Shown here in pieces: positions 49,285 through 60,359 of a stretch of 64,000 nt of DNA; position 1 is the first letter of the stretch, and each line of letters opens with the position of its first letter. The notes under the pieces are model-generated. The model was not told where the DNA came from. It did not search any database and saw only the letters and a program-made list of their open reading frames with translations. The stretch lies in assembly GCF_014650075.1 (NCBI RefSeq), contig NZ_BMUG01000007.1, positions 455,876 through 519,875 of the forward strand, written 5' to 3'. Made by a program: the position numbers and the translations under genes. Source of the DNA: Streptomyces microflavus. Its GTDB lineage: Bacteria > Actinomycetota > Actinomycetes > Streptomycetales > Streptomycetaceae.

Positions 49285-50945
49285 GCGCAACAGCTGTCCA
49301 CAGCCTGTGGACGACGGCGAGCGGGGTGACATCGGCAGCTCCGGGGGACCGCTTCACGGCGCCCACGATCGAGTACGCCCAGCTGGCACCCGTCCTGATC
49401 ATCGTGGGCGCCGCCGTCCTGGGAGTCCTGGCGGAGGCCTTCGTACCGCGCAAGGCCCGGTACCACACCCAGCTCCTGCTGACCGTGGTGGCGCTGGCCG
49501 CCGCGTTCGCAGCCGTCGTCGCCCTCGCGGCCGGCGGGTACGGCACCACGAAGGCCCAGATCGCGGCCATGGGCGCCATCGCGATCGACGGCCCGACCCT
49601 GTTCCTCCAGGGGACCATCCTCCTGGTCTCGGTGGTGTCCGTCTTCACCTTCGCCGAACGGCGGCTCGACCCCACCGCCCACGGCAACCGGGTCGACTCC
49701 TTCGCCGCCCAGGCCGGTACGGTCCCCGGCAGCGAGAGCGAGAAGGCCGCCGTCCGCGCGGGCTTCACCACCACCGAGGTCTTCCCGCTGGTCCTCTTCT
49801 CGGTGGCGGGCATGCTCGTCTTCCCCGCCGCCAACGACCTGCTGACCCTCTTCATCGCGCTGGAAGTCTTCTCGCTCCCGCTGTACCTCCTCTGCGCCGT
49901 CGCCCGCCGCAAGCGGCTGATGTCCCAGGAGGCGGCCGTGAAGTACTTCCTGCTCGGCGCGTTCTCCTCGGCGTTCCTGCTCTTCGGGATCGCCCTCCTC
50001 TACGGCTACGCGGGCTCCCTCTCGTACGCCACCATCGCCAACGTCGTCGACGGCTCGGTCCTGGAGATCGACCCCGCCCTCGCCGGCACCATGGGCAACG
50101 ACGCGCTGCTGCTCATCGGCGGCGCGATGATCCTGACCGGCCTGCTCTTCAAGGTCGGTGCCGTCCCGTTCCACATGTGGACCCCGGACGTCTACCAGGG
50201 CGCCCCGACCCCGGTCACCGGCTTCATGGCGGCCGCCACCAAGGTCGCCGCGTTCGGTGCGCTGCTGCGCCTGCTGTACGTGGTGCTCCCCGGGCTCACC
50301 TGGGACCTGCGGCCGGTGCTGTGGGCCGTCGCGATCATCACGATGCTGGGCGGCGCGGTCGTCGCGATCACCCAGACCGACATCAAGCGGCTGCTGGCCT
50401 ACTCCTCGATCGCGCACGCCGGCTTCATCCTGGCGGGTGTCATCGCGACCAGCCCGGAGGGGGTCTCCTCGGTCCTCTTCTACCTGGGCGCGTACTCCTT
50501 CGTGACGGTCGGCGCGTTCGCCGTCGTCACGCTGGTACGGGACGCGGGCGGCGAGGCCACGCACCTGTCGAAGTGGGCCGGGCTCGGCCGCCGCTCGCCG
50601 CTGGTCGCCGCGGTCTTCGCGGTGTTCCTGCTGGCCTTCGCCGGGATCCCGCTCACCTCGGGCTTCTCCGGCAAGTTCGCCGTCTTCAAGGCGGCGGCCG
50701 AGAGCGGTGCGGGCGCGCTGGTCGTCGTCGGTGTGATCTCGTCGGCCATCGCCGCCTTCTTCTACATCCGCGTGATCGTCCTGATGTTCTTCAGCGAGCC
50801 GAAGGCGGACGGCCCCACGGTCGCCGTCCCGTCCCCGCTGACCATGACGACGATCGCGGTCGGCGTGGCGGTCACGCTGGTGCTGGGTCTGGCCCCGCAG
50901 TACTTCCTGGACCTCGCGGGCCAGGCGGGCGTCTTCGTGCGGTAG
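49281..50945 (+). CDS. nuoN: NADH-quinone oxidoreductase subunit N
   Basis: The 554-residue subunit has LFIALEVFSLPLYLL and FHMWTPDVYQGAPTPVTGFM (motif in two parts), typical of NuoN. It is the last gene of the operon and is followed by a strong hairpin. Confidence 0.96.
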   Translation: MSATAVHSLWTTASGVTSAAPGDRFTAPTIEYAQLAPVLIIVGAAVLGVLAEAFVPRKARYHTQLLLTVVALAAAFAAVVALAAGGYGTTKAQIAAMGAIAIDGPTLFLQGTILLVSVVSVFTFAERRLDPTAHGNRVDSFAAQAGTVPGSESEKAAVRAGFTTTEVFPLVLFSVAGMLVFPAANDLLTLFIALEVFSLPLYLLCAVARRKRLMSQEAAVKYFLLGAFSSAFLLFGIALLYGYAGSLSYATIANVVDGSVLEIDPALAGTMGNDALLLIGGAMILTGLLFKVGAVPFHMWTPDVYQGAPTPVTGFMAAATKVAAFGALLRLLYVVLPGLTWDLRPVLWAVAIITMLGGAVVAITQTDIKRLLAYSSIAHAGFILAGVIATSPEGVSSVLFYLGAYSFVTVGAFAVVTLVRDAGGEATHLSKWAGLGRRSPLVAAVFAVFLLAFAGIPLTSGFSGKFAVFKAAAESGAGALVVVGVISSAIAAFFYIRVIVLMFFSEPKADGPTVAVPSPLTMTTIAVGVAVTLVLGLAPQYFLDLAGQAGVFVR

Positions 50946-50965
50946 GCGATTCTCCCGTGGAACAG

Positions 50966-51001
50966 CGCCGGACGGTCCTTTATCCACAGGACCGTCCGGC
51001 G
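50966..51001 (+). terminator. Terminator of the nuo operon
   Basis: CGCCGGACGGTCCT (50966-50979) and its exact complement at 50988-51001 form a 14-bp stem with an 8-nt loop. It starts 20 nt after the nuoN stop. Confidence 0.85.
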
Positions 51002-51095
51002 TTGTCGTAGGAGCCGCCTATCGTGGTCGGGGACGAGAGCAGGACGGACAGGGCCGGACGTGCGGACCTCGGGGGACAGAGCATTGGGCGTGACC

Positions 51096-53147
<2,052 letters not shown>

Positions 53148-53167
53148 GTACCGGGCAGTGAGGAGCA

Positions 53168-53199
53168 GGGCGGCGGGACCTGGCCCCGGTCCGCCGCCC
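53168..53199. terminator. Terminator between recQ and the GOLPH3-family gene
   Basis: GGGCGGCGGGACC (53168-53180) pairs with GGTCCGCCGCCC (53188-53199) with one bulged base. It lies between the two convergent genes. Confidence 0.65.
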
Positions 53200-53245
53200 G
53201 GCGGCGGGGCGTGATCGCGGTGAGGTCCAGGTCGACGCGCCCCCC

Positions 53246-53941
53246 TCAGTCCCCGCCGCAGCCGCCCCCGCCCCCGCTGTCGCCGCCGCTCCAGCCGTCG
53301 CCGTCTCCGCCGGACTCGTTCTGCTTCACGTTGTAGTGGACGGCCGAGGCCGTCCACTCGGAGCGGCGCATGACCTTCATCGCCGTGCGGCCGTTGCGGC
53401 CGAGGCGGGTCAGTTCGCCGGCGAGGCCGATCGCGGAGACCAGGGCGGCCAGCACCCGGTCCCGGTGGTCGGGGTAGCCGGCCGCCTCGGCCGCCGAGAA
53501 CCGGTCGAAGACGGCCGGTACGAGGTCCGGCGCGACCGGGAAGTGCCGGTGGTACGGGAACAGGCCGAGGAAGCGGCGGGTCTCCCTGGAGAGCAGGGAG
53601 CGCTCGACCAGGGAGTCCAGGTACTTCCCGTGCACGTGCCGGTCGAAGTCGCCCACCCAGCGCCGGGCGCGCATACCCGAGCGGCGGCCCTTGGCCTGGG
53701 GCAGGGTCCGCAGCAGTTCGGCGAGGAGCGGGTCGGCCGGGTCCAGTGGGTTCACCACCTGGATCCGGCCGCCCTCCTCCCGTATCCGGCCCTGGATCTC
53801 CAGCTCGGCGAGGGCTGCCCCGGCCGTTCCGAACGCCAGGGAGGCGGCGCTGCACAACGGTTTGCCCCGGTCCGGGTCCAGGGTCAGCAGGATCAGTTCC
53901 TCGGGCAGCGTCAGTGCGGGGGCGGGAGCGGGAGTGTTCAC
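53246..53941 (-). CDS. GOLPH3/Vps74-family (GPP34) protein
   Basis: The 231-residue protein begins LTLPEELILLTLDPDRGKPL, the classic GPP34 opening, and has LAFGTAGAALAELEIQGRI and KYLDSLVERSLL. Eukaryotic members bind PI4P and retain Golgi glycosyltransferases; the bacterial role is unknown. The end is a Gly/Asp-rich tail with a single Cys (GGGGCGGD). It starts with a GTG that overlaps the fumarylacetoacetase stop (GTGA), so it is coupled to that gene. Confidence 0.87.
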   Translation of the reverse strand: MNTPAPAPALTLPEELILLTLDPDRGKPLCSAASLAFGTAGAALAELEIQGRIREEGGRIQVVNPLDPADPLLAELLRTLPQAKGRRSGMRARRWVGDFDRHVHGKYLDSLVERSLLSRETRRFLGLFPYHRHFPVAPDLVPAVFDRFSAAEAAGYPDHRDRVLAALVSAIGLAGELTRLGRNGRTAMKVMRRSEWTASAVHYNVKQNESGGDGDGWSGGDSGGGGGCGGD

Positions 53942-55167
53942 GGTGCTGTGACGATCCTGCCGGTCACGTCGCCGAGGCCCACGCGGGTGCCGTGCGGGCC
54001 GGGGGCCCAGGCGGTCAGCGTGACCGTGTCGCCGTCCTCCAGGAACGTCCGCTTGCCCTCGGGCAGTTCCAGTGCGTCGCGGCCGTTCCAGGTGAGCTCG
54101 AGGAGCGAGCCGCGCTGGGTGGTCCCGGGGCCGCTGACCGTGCCGGAGCCGTACAGGTCCCCGGTCCGCAGCGACGCGCCGTTGACCGTCATGTGGGCGA
54201 GCTGCTGGGCGGCCGTCCAGTACATCGAGGCGAACGGCGGCTCGGCGACGACCTGGCCGTTGATCTCCACGGTGATCCGGATGTCGAAGCCGCCGTGCTC
54301 CTCCTCCTGGGAGTCGTCCAGGTAGGGGAGGAGCGGTACGTCCCGGGTGGGCGGGGCGGTGCGGGCCGCGTCGAGGGCCTCCAGCGGGGTGACCCACGCC
54401 GATACGGAGGTGGCGAAGGACTTGCCGAGGAACGGGCCCAGTGGCACGTACTCCCAGGCCTGGAGGTCGCGCGCCGACCAGTCGTTGAGGAGCGAGAGCC
54501 CGAAGACGTGCTCGCGGAAGTCGGCGAGCGGAACCGGGGTGCCGTGGGCGGAGGGGACGCCGACGACGAAGCCGACCTCGGCCTCGATGTCCAGCTTCAC
54601 CGAGGGCCCGAAGACGGGCGCCGGGTCGGTGGGGGCCTTGCGCTGGCCGCTGGGGCGCACCACGTCCGTGCCGGAGACCACGACGGTGCCGGAGCGGCCG
54701 TGGTAGCCGATCGGGAGGTGCTTCCAGTTGGGGGTGAGCGCGTCGCCGTCCGGCCGGAAGATCTGCCCGACGTTGGTGGCGTGGTGCTCGCTGGCGTAGA
54801 AGTCGACGTAGTCCGCGACCTCGTACGGCAGGTGCAGGGTCACCGCGTCCACCGGGTGCAGCAGCGGCTCGATGTCCGCGCGGTGGCCCGGGACCGTCAG
54901 CCAGGCGGTGAGCGCGCGGCGCACGTCCCGCCAGGCGGTGCGGCCCGCGGCGAGCAGCGGCGTCAGGCTCGGCTGCGCCAGCAGCCCGGCGTAGGGGGAG
55001 CCGAGCGCGTGGGCGGCGGCGCCGGCGTCCAGGACGTGGTTGCCGATGCGGACGCCGACCCGGCGGTCCTCCGGGTGGTCGGGGGTGGAGAACACACCGT
55101 AGGGAAGGTTGTGCGGGCCGAAGGGATCGCCCTCGGCCAGGTCGAGCGGGCTGCTCTGCTCGGGCAT
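53938..55167 (-). CDS. Fumarylacetoacetase
   Basis: The 409-residue enzyme has the FAH N-terminal beta domain and a catalytic domain with VDFYASEHHATNVGQIFRP (catalytic His and metal Asp), LDIEAEVGFVVG (metal Glu) and LLNDWSARDLQAWEYVPLG. It splits fumarylacetoacetate to fumarate and acetoacetate, the last step of tyrosine breakdown. No other tyrosine pathway gene is adjacent; its only operon partner is the GOLPH3-family gene. Confidence 0.93.
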   Translation of the reverse strand: MPEQSSPLDLAEGDPFGPHNLPYGVFSTPDHPEDRRVGVRIGNHVLDAGAAAHALGSPYAGLLAQPSLTPLLAAGRTAWRDVRRALTAWLTVPGHRADIEPLLHPVDAVTLHLPYEVADYVDFYASEHHATNVGQIFRPDGDALTPNWKHLPIGYHGRSGTVVVSGTDVVRPSGQRKAPTDPAPVFGPSVKLDIEAEVGFVVGVPSAHGTPVPLADFREHVFGLSLLNDWSARDLQAWEYVPLGPFLGKSFATSVSAWVTPLEALDAARTAPPTRDVPLLPYLDDSQEEEHGGFDIRITVEINGQVVAEPPFASMYWTAAQQLAHMTVNGASLRTGDLYGSGTVSGPGTTQRGSLLELTWNGRDALELPEGKRTFLEDGDTVTLTAWAPGPHGTRVGLGDVTGRIVTAP

Positions 55168-55279
55168 CTGTTGCTGCCTCGCTTTCCAGGTCGTGTGGAG
55201 GACACGTTACGTCGGAGGTCCTACCCCACGGCAGTGCCCCTCCTATCCCCAACTGCACGTATTGCCCGGAAAGTTCGAA

Positions 55280-55305
55280 GGGTCCCCCGGAAATCCGGGG
55301 GACCC
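55280..55305 (-). terminator. Terminator of the CocE-type hydrolase gene
   Basis: GGGTCCCCCGG and CCGGGGGACCC form an 11-bp stem around AAAT (55280-55305), about 20 nt after the hydrolase stop on the minus strand. Confidence 0.75.
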
Positions 55306-55325
55306 GCGAACGCAACACGGTCCGC

Positions 55326-57320
55326 TCAGCCCGCCGTGCGCGGGATGCGCTTCTCCCAGGTGCGGTGGAAGACGACCTCGCCGCCGTCCTTGCAGATCAC
55401 CTCGTCGGAGGTGATGAAGTCGTTGTCGTCGGCGGCGATCTCGGAGCGCGTCTCGATCTCCACGTCCCAGGACATCTCCGGCCGGTGCAGCCGGATCCGC
55501 CAGTCGCTGCGGGTGCGCGCGGAGAGCGGGTCGTCCTGCTGGATCGTGTACGTCTCCAGGGCGTCCTCGGTGAATTCGAGGCCGTCGGGGTAGACCCGCG
55601 TACCGCCGTAGCGGGGGTCGACCTCCAGCCGCCATTCGCCCTTGGCGACATCGCGGACGACGAGCCGTTCGGGGCGCGGCTCCTCCAGGGTGACCGGGTA
55701 GACCACGCCGAGCGGTTCGGACTGTTCCGGTTCGCCGAAGGTGATCGAGGGGTCCTCGGTGTGGCGGCGCACCGGCAGCTCGACGAAGCTGCCGTCCGCG
55801 TCGAGGGTGAAGCCCGCCGAGCCGGCCTGCGGCCAGATCCAGGGCCAGTACGCGGAGGAGACCGCGAGCCGGATGCGGTGGCCGGGCGGGAAGGTGTGGC
55901 CGATGCCGTTCAGGTCGAAGGTGACGTCCTCGGTGTCGCCGGGCGTCCAGTCGTCGGTGCGGTCGCGGCCGTGCCGGGCGGCGAGGTTGAGGACGCCCCG
56001 GGTGACCAGGGTGGAGGAGCCGTCGGGCGCCACGTCGCAGAGCCGGGCGACGGCCTGGCCGCGCGGGACGTCCATCCGGATGCGGAGCTTGACCCGGGGG
56101 CGGCCGAGGATCTCGATCGGCGCCTCCTCGACGGGGAACTCGAACGACACCGACTTGGCGTCCTCGTCCCGCTGGTCCGGCGGCAGGTCCGCGTCGTTGC
56201 CGAACGGGAAGAAGCGGCCCGCGTCCAGGCCGGTCTGCTGCGGCGAGGCGACGATCCGCTCACCGCCCTGGAGCGCGTACGCCACCGGGGAGACGTTCTC
56301 CGACGGCCAGGAGGCGTCCCCGACCCAGCGGCCGGGCAGCGTCTCGTACACCGTGGCGGGCGGGTGCGAGCCGCTGATCCAGGACCGCAGCAGCGGCTCC
56401 CGCATCACACCCGTCTCCTTGTTCTTCAGGTGCTGGTCCCACCAGCGCAGCGTCTCCTGGAGGAAGCCGATCGCGGGCCCCGGCGGCAGCCCCCGGTCCG
56501 GGTACTGGTGCGACCACGGGCCGATGATCCCGCGCACCTGCCCCGGATCGAGGTGCTCGACCAGGCGCAGGACGGTGTCGCGGTACGGGTCGTGCCAGCC
56601 GCCCACCGCCAGCACGTTCGCCTTGATCGCCCCGTAGTCCTCGCAGACGCTGCCGTGCTTCCAGTAGTCGTCGCGGCTCTGGTGGGCCAGCCAGGTGTGA
56701 CTGAAGGGTTCGATCGCCTCCAGCCGCTTCAGCCACAGCTCCTTCCAGTCGTCGCCTGCCTGCGACGGGTCCGGCGGGCGGGAGACGAAGGCGAGCATGG
56801 TGGCGGCCCAGGCGTGCATGTCGACGGCGAGGACCGAGCCGCCCATGTAGTGGACGTCGTTGTCGTAGCGGTCGTCGGCCGAGCAGACGGTGACGATCGC
56901 CTTCAGCGGCTCGGGGGCGAGCGCGGCGATCTGGAGCGAGTTGAAGCCGCCCCAGGAGATGCCGAACATCCCGACCCGGCCCGAGCACCACTCCTGCTGG
57001 GCCAGCCAGTGGATGACGGCGACCCCGTCGCTCAGCTCCTGGGCGTCGTACTCGTCGCCCGGCAGCCCCTCGCTGTTGCCGTGGCCCCGGACGTCGACCC
57101 GTACGGAGGCGTAGCCGTGGCCCGCGTACCAGGGGTGGCGCTGCCAGTCGCGCGGCGCGGTCCAGTCGCCGAGCCGGTAGGGCAGGTACTCCAGCAGCGC
57201 GGGGACCGGTTCGTCGGTCAGGGGCCGCCAGATCCGGGCGTAGAGCCGGGTGCCGCCGGGCAGCGGGATGTACACGTCCTCGCGGGTCGTCTCGTACGGG
57301 AACTCGGTCGTGATGTTCAT
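55326..57320 (-). CDS. CocE/NonD-family X-Pro-type alpha/beta-hydrolase
   Basis: The 664-residue enzyme has YIPLPGGTRLYARIWRP near the start, the nucleophile motif MFGISWGGFNSLQ with Ser122, a cap domain, and a C-terminal jelly-roll domain (PPGHRIRLAVSSAYWPWIWP). This matches cocaine esterase and X-Pro dipeptidyl-peptidases. A peptide transporter lies just upstream on the same strand, which suggests a peptide or amide substrate, but this is inferred. Confidence 0.9.
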   Translation of the reverse strand: MNITTEFPYETTREDVYIPLPGGTRLYARIWRPLTDEPVPALLEYLPYRLGDWTAPRDWQRHPWYAGHGYASVRVDVRGHGNSEGLPGDEYDAQELSDGVAVIHWLAQQEWCSGRVGMFGISWGGFNSLQIAALAPEPLKAIVTVCSADDRYDNDVHYMGGSVLAVDMHAWAATMLAFVSRPPDPSQAGDDWKELWLKRLEAIEPFSHTWLAHQSRDDYWKHGSVCEDYGAIKANVLAVGGWHDPYRDTVLRLVEHLDPGQVRGIIGPWSHQYPDRGLPPGPAIGFLQETLRWWDQHLKNKETGVMREPLLRSWISGSHPPATVYETLPGRWVGDASWPSENVSPVAYALQGGERIVASPQQTGLDAGRFFPFGNDADLPPDQRDEDAKSVSFEFPVEEAPIEILGRPRVKLRIRMDVPRGQAVARLCDVAPDGSSTLVTRGVLNLAARHGRDRTDDWTPGDTEDVTFDLNGIGHTFPPGHRIRLAVSSAYWPWIWPQAGSAGFTLDADGSFVELPVRRHTEDPSITFGEPEQSEPLGVVYPVTLEEPRPERLVVRDVAKGEWRLEVDPRYGGTRVYPDGLEFTEDALETYTIQQDDPLSARTRSDWRIRLHRPEMSWDVEIETRSEIAADDNDFITSDEVICKDGGEVVFHRTWEKRIPRTAG

Positions 57321-57416
57321 GGGTCACCTCGGTGGGGGACGGGGGACGCCTTCTTATGGGGCCGCGACGCCTTCTTTCGGCGGCTGCTGGTGGACGGGGT
57401 GCTTGAGGCGTACGGA

Positions 57417-58916
57417 TCAGTGGACGGGGTGCATCGTGCGCTTCAGCCAGGGCGCGGCGGCGATCATCGCGAGTCCTGCCGCCACGGCGATCGTGCCGTT
57501 GACCCCGAAGTAGGCGGGCGTGGAGACCTCGCCGTACAACTTCACGACCTGCGCCTGGATGCCGTTGGCGACGGCCAGCGACAGGAACCACAGGGCCATC
57601 GTCTGGCTGGCGAAGGCCTTAGGGGCGAGCTTGCTGCTGGCGGAGAGGCCGGAGGTCTCCAGCAGGACGTCGCCGAGTCCGAGCAGCAGGTAGGAGCCGA
57701 CGATCCACCAGGCCGCCATCCGGTACGTGTCGTCGGCGTGCCCGGAGGTGGGCAGGACCATCAGCAGGAACGACAGACCGCCGAGGATCACACCGAAGGC
57801 GATCTTGTTGGAGGCGTGCGGCTGGCGGCGGCCCATCCGGACCCAGGTGGCGGCCACCACGGGCGCGAGCGCGACCTCGAAGGCGCCGAGCGCGGAGGCG
57901 TACCAGCTGGCCGGGAAGGTGAAGCCGAGGATCTCGGTGCGGGCGTTGGTCGACGCCAGCAGGATCATCGTGGAGTACGCCTGGAAGAGGATGAAGTTGA
58001 AGACGACGGATCCCAGGAAGAGCACGACGTACGGCCGCAGCCTGCCGCGCTCCTCGGCGGTGACCCGCGGGCTCCGGAACATCACCACGAAGTACGTGAT
58101 CGGCGCGATGACCGAGATGACCGTGAGCACGTCCACGAACCGGTCGATGGTGAGCCAGCCCGCCAGCGCCAGGGCGGTGGCGAGGACGGCGACCGCGACG
58201 GCCCCGCCGATGATCAGCCGCACCGCGCGGCGCATGGCGGCGGGGGCGAGCGCGAACTCGGCGCCCTCCTTGCGTCCGACCAGGTGACGGCGGCCGGCCA
58301 CGTACTGGATCAGGCCGAAGGTCATCCCGATCGCGGCGGCCGAGAAGCCCCAGTGCCAGCTCGCGTGGTCGCCGAGCCAGCCGGTGATCAGCGGTCCGGC
58401 GAAGGCGCCGATGTTGATGCCCATGTAGTAGAGGGCGAAGCCGGCGTCGCGCCGCTCGTCGTCGGTGCGGTAGAGCTTGCCGACCATGGAGGCCACGTTG
58501 GGCTTGAGCAGGCCCGTTCCGGCGCTGATCAGCCCGAGGCCCACCCAGGTCATCGCGTCGGTGGGCACGGCCATGGAGTAGTGGCCGCAGGCGATGAGGA
58601 TGCCGCCGTACAGCACGGCCCGGTACGAGCCGAGGATCCGGTCGGCCAGCCAGCCACCGGCCACGGAGACCAGGTAGACGAGGGTCCCGTAGGCGGCCGA
58701 GACGGAGGCGGCGGTGCCGGGGTCCATGCCCATGCCGCCGTCGGCGACCTTGTCGGCGAAGAACAGCACCAGGATCGCCTGCATGCCGAGGAACGAGAAC
58801 CGCTCCCAGACCTCCAGGCCGGACAGGGTCATCAGACCCCGTGGCTGGCCGAAGAAGGCGCGGTCGTCCTCGGGCGGTGGCCGGTCCGGCTCGGTGTCGG
58901 CAGCGGTGTGGGACAA
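57417..58916 (-). CDS. POT/PTR-family proton-coupled peptide transporter
   Basis: The 499-residue protein has 12-14 helices and the POT motifs GLEVWERFSFLGMQAILVLFF (motif in two parts: ERFSF and the first helix), ADRILGSYRAVLYGG and GTGLLKPNVASMVGKLY. POT proteins import di- and tripeptides with protons. No ATG or GTG fits; a TTG at 58916 has GGAG 8 nt upstream and is the best start. Same strand as the CocE-type hydrolase, 96 bp upstream of it; a shared transcript is possible. Confidence 0.85.
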   Translation of the reverse strand: MSHTAADTEPDRPPPEDDRAFFGQPRGLMTLSGLEVWERFSFLGMQAILVLFFADKVADGGMGMDPGTAASVSAAYGTLVYLVSVAGGWLADRILGSYRAVLYGGILIACGHYSMAVPTDAMTWVGLGLISAGTGLLKPNVASMVGKLYRTDDERRDAGFALYYMGINIGAFAGPLITGWLGDHASWHWGFSAAAIGMTFGLIQYVAGRRHLVGRKEGAEFALAPAAMRRAVRLIIGGAVAVAVLATALALAGWLTIDRFVDVLTVISVIAPITYFVVMFRSPRVTAEERGRLRPYVVLFLGSVVFNFILFQAYSTMILLASTNARTEILGFTFPASWYASALGAFEVALAPVVAATWVRMGRRQPHASNKIAFGVILGGLSFLLMVLPTSGHADDTYRMAAWWIVGSYLLLGLGDVLLETSGLSASSKLAPKAFASQTMALWFLSLAVANGIQAQVVKLYGEVSTPAYFGVNGTIAVAAGLAMIAAAPWLKRTMHPVH

Positions 58917-59072
58917 AGCGGAGACTCCTGATCGTATGAGCTGATCCCGAACATACCGGCGGTGGCGGGAAGCCGCCCACGGTGATCCAAAGGGGACCGG
59001 ATACGCTGAGTTGGATGGAGACAACGACACATCGACATTGCGTGTGATCGTCAGCAGACAGGAGATGCCCTC

Positions 59073-60083
59073 GTGACCGTCGTCGGGCCGTTCGGACTGC
59101 ACGTGCGGGACCAGGCTCTTGAGGCCGATGTCCAGACGGGCCTGGCCGCTGTCGAGGCGGGGCTGCTCGAAGCCACCAAGAGTGACGTGCCGTTCATCAC
59201 GGAGGCCGCCCAGCACCTGGTGCGGGCGGGGGGCAAGCGGTTCCGCCCGTTGCTGGTCATGCTCGCGTCACAGTTCGGTGATCCGGACGCGCCGGGTGTC
59301 GTCCCCTCGGCCGTCGTCGTCGAGCTGACCCACCTGGCCACGCTGTACCACGACGACGTGATGGACGAGGCCGACGTCCGCCGCGGGGTGGAGAGCGCCA
59401 ACACCCGCTGGGGCAACTCGGTGGCCGTCCTCACCGGCGACTTCCTGTTCGCCCGCGCCTCCCACATCCTGGCCGACCTCGGCCCCGACGCCGTACGCAT
59501 CCAGGCCGAGGCGTTCGAACGGCTCGTCACGGGCCAGATCCTGGAGACCGCGGGCCCGCGCGACGGCCGCGACCCGGTCGACCACTACCTGGACGTGCTC
59601 AGCGGCAAGACCGGCTCGCTGGTCGCCGTCTCCGGCCGGTTCGGCGCGCTGATGGCCGGGGCCGACGAGCGGACCGTGGACATCCTCACGCAGTACGGGG
59701 AGCGGCTCGGCATCGCCTTCCAGCTCGCCGACGACGTCCTCGACATCGCCTCCGACACCCATGAGTCCGGCAAGACCCCCGGCACCGACCTGCGCGAAGG
59801 CATCCCCACCCTCCCGGTGCTGCGGCTGCGCGCCCAGGCCGCGGAGGACGGCAAGCCCGACGACCTGGAGCTCGTCGAGCTGCTCGACGGCGACCTCAGC
59901 GACGACGACACCCTCGCCGAGGCGCTGCGCCGGCTGCGCGCCCACCCGGCCCTGGAACAGGCCCGGCAGGACACCGTCCGGTACGCCCAGGAGGCGCGCG
60001 CCACGCTCGCGCCGCTGCCCGAGGGGTACGCGAAGTCCGCGCTGGAAGAGCTGTGCGACGCCGTGGTGCACCGCGCGGGCTGA
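59073..60083 (+). CDS. Polyprenyl diphosphate synthase
   Basis: The 336-residue enzyme has both Asp-rich motifs: YHDDVMDEADVRRG (DDxxD at 94-98) and FQLADDVLDIASD (about 220). GGKRFRPLLVMLAS precedes the first. Bulky-side-chain control of product length cannot be read reliably, but the family type is a medium or long trans-prenyl synthase, which supplies the menaquinone side chain in Streptomyces. GTG 59073 has AGGAG upstream. Confidence 0.92.
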   Translation: MTVVGPFGLHVRDQALEADVQTGLAAVEAGLLEATKSDVPFITEAAQHLVRAGGKRFRPLLVMLASQFGDPDAPGVVPSAVVVELTHLATLYHDDVMDEADVRRGVESANTRWGNSVAVLTGDFLFARASHILADLGPDAVRIQAEAFERLVTGQILETAGPRDGRDPVDHYLDVLSGKTGSLVAVSGRFGALMAGADERTVDILTQYGERLGIAFQLADDVLDIASDTHESGKTPGTDLREGIPTLPVLRLRAQAAEDGKPDDLELVELLDGDLSDDDTLAEALRRLRAHPALEQARQDTVRYAQEARATLAPLPEGYAKSALEELCDAVVHRAG

Positions 60084-60359
60084 GAGTGCGCGGCGCGCAC
60101 CCTTCGCGCGCCTTCCGTGACGTTGACGACGCGTCACCCGATAGGACTCCGCAGGGCCCTACCCCTACGGGATGGCCGACCCACCCCCTCCGGTTGTCAT
60201 ACCGGAGCAGTAGGCAGGTTGATCCCCGGGGCTGACGCTTCAAGCCGCCCGATTTGGTCAGATGGATACCAACCACTCCTGACCACATCGGGTGAGAATG
60301 GCGGCAGGGAGTGGACGAGCAACCGGACGGAAGCCGCCGACCACGGAGGTAGGGCACAC

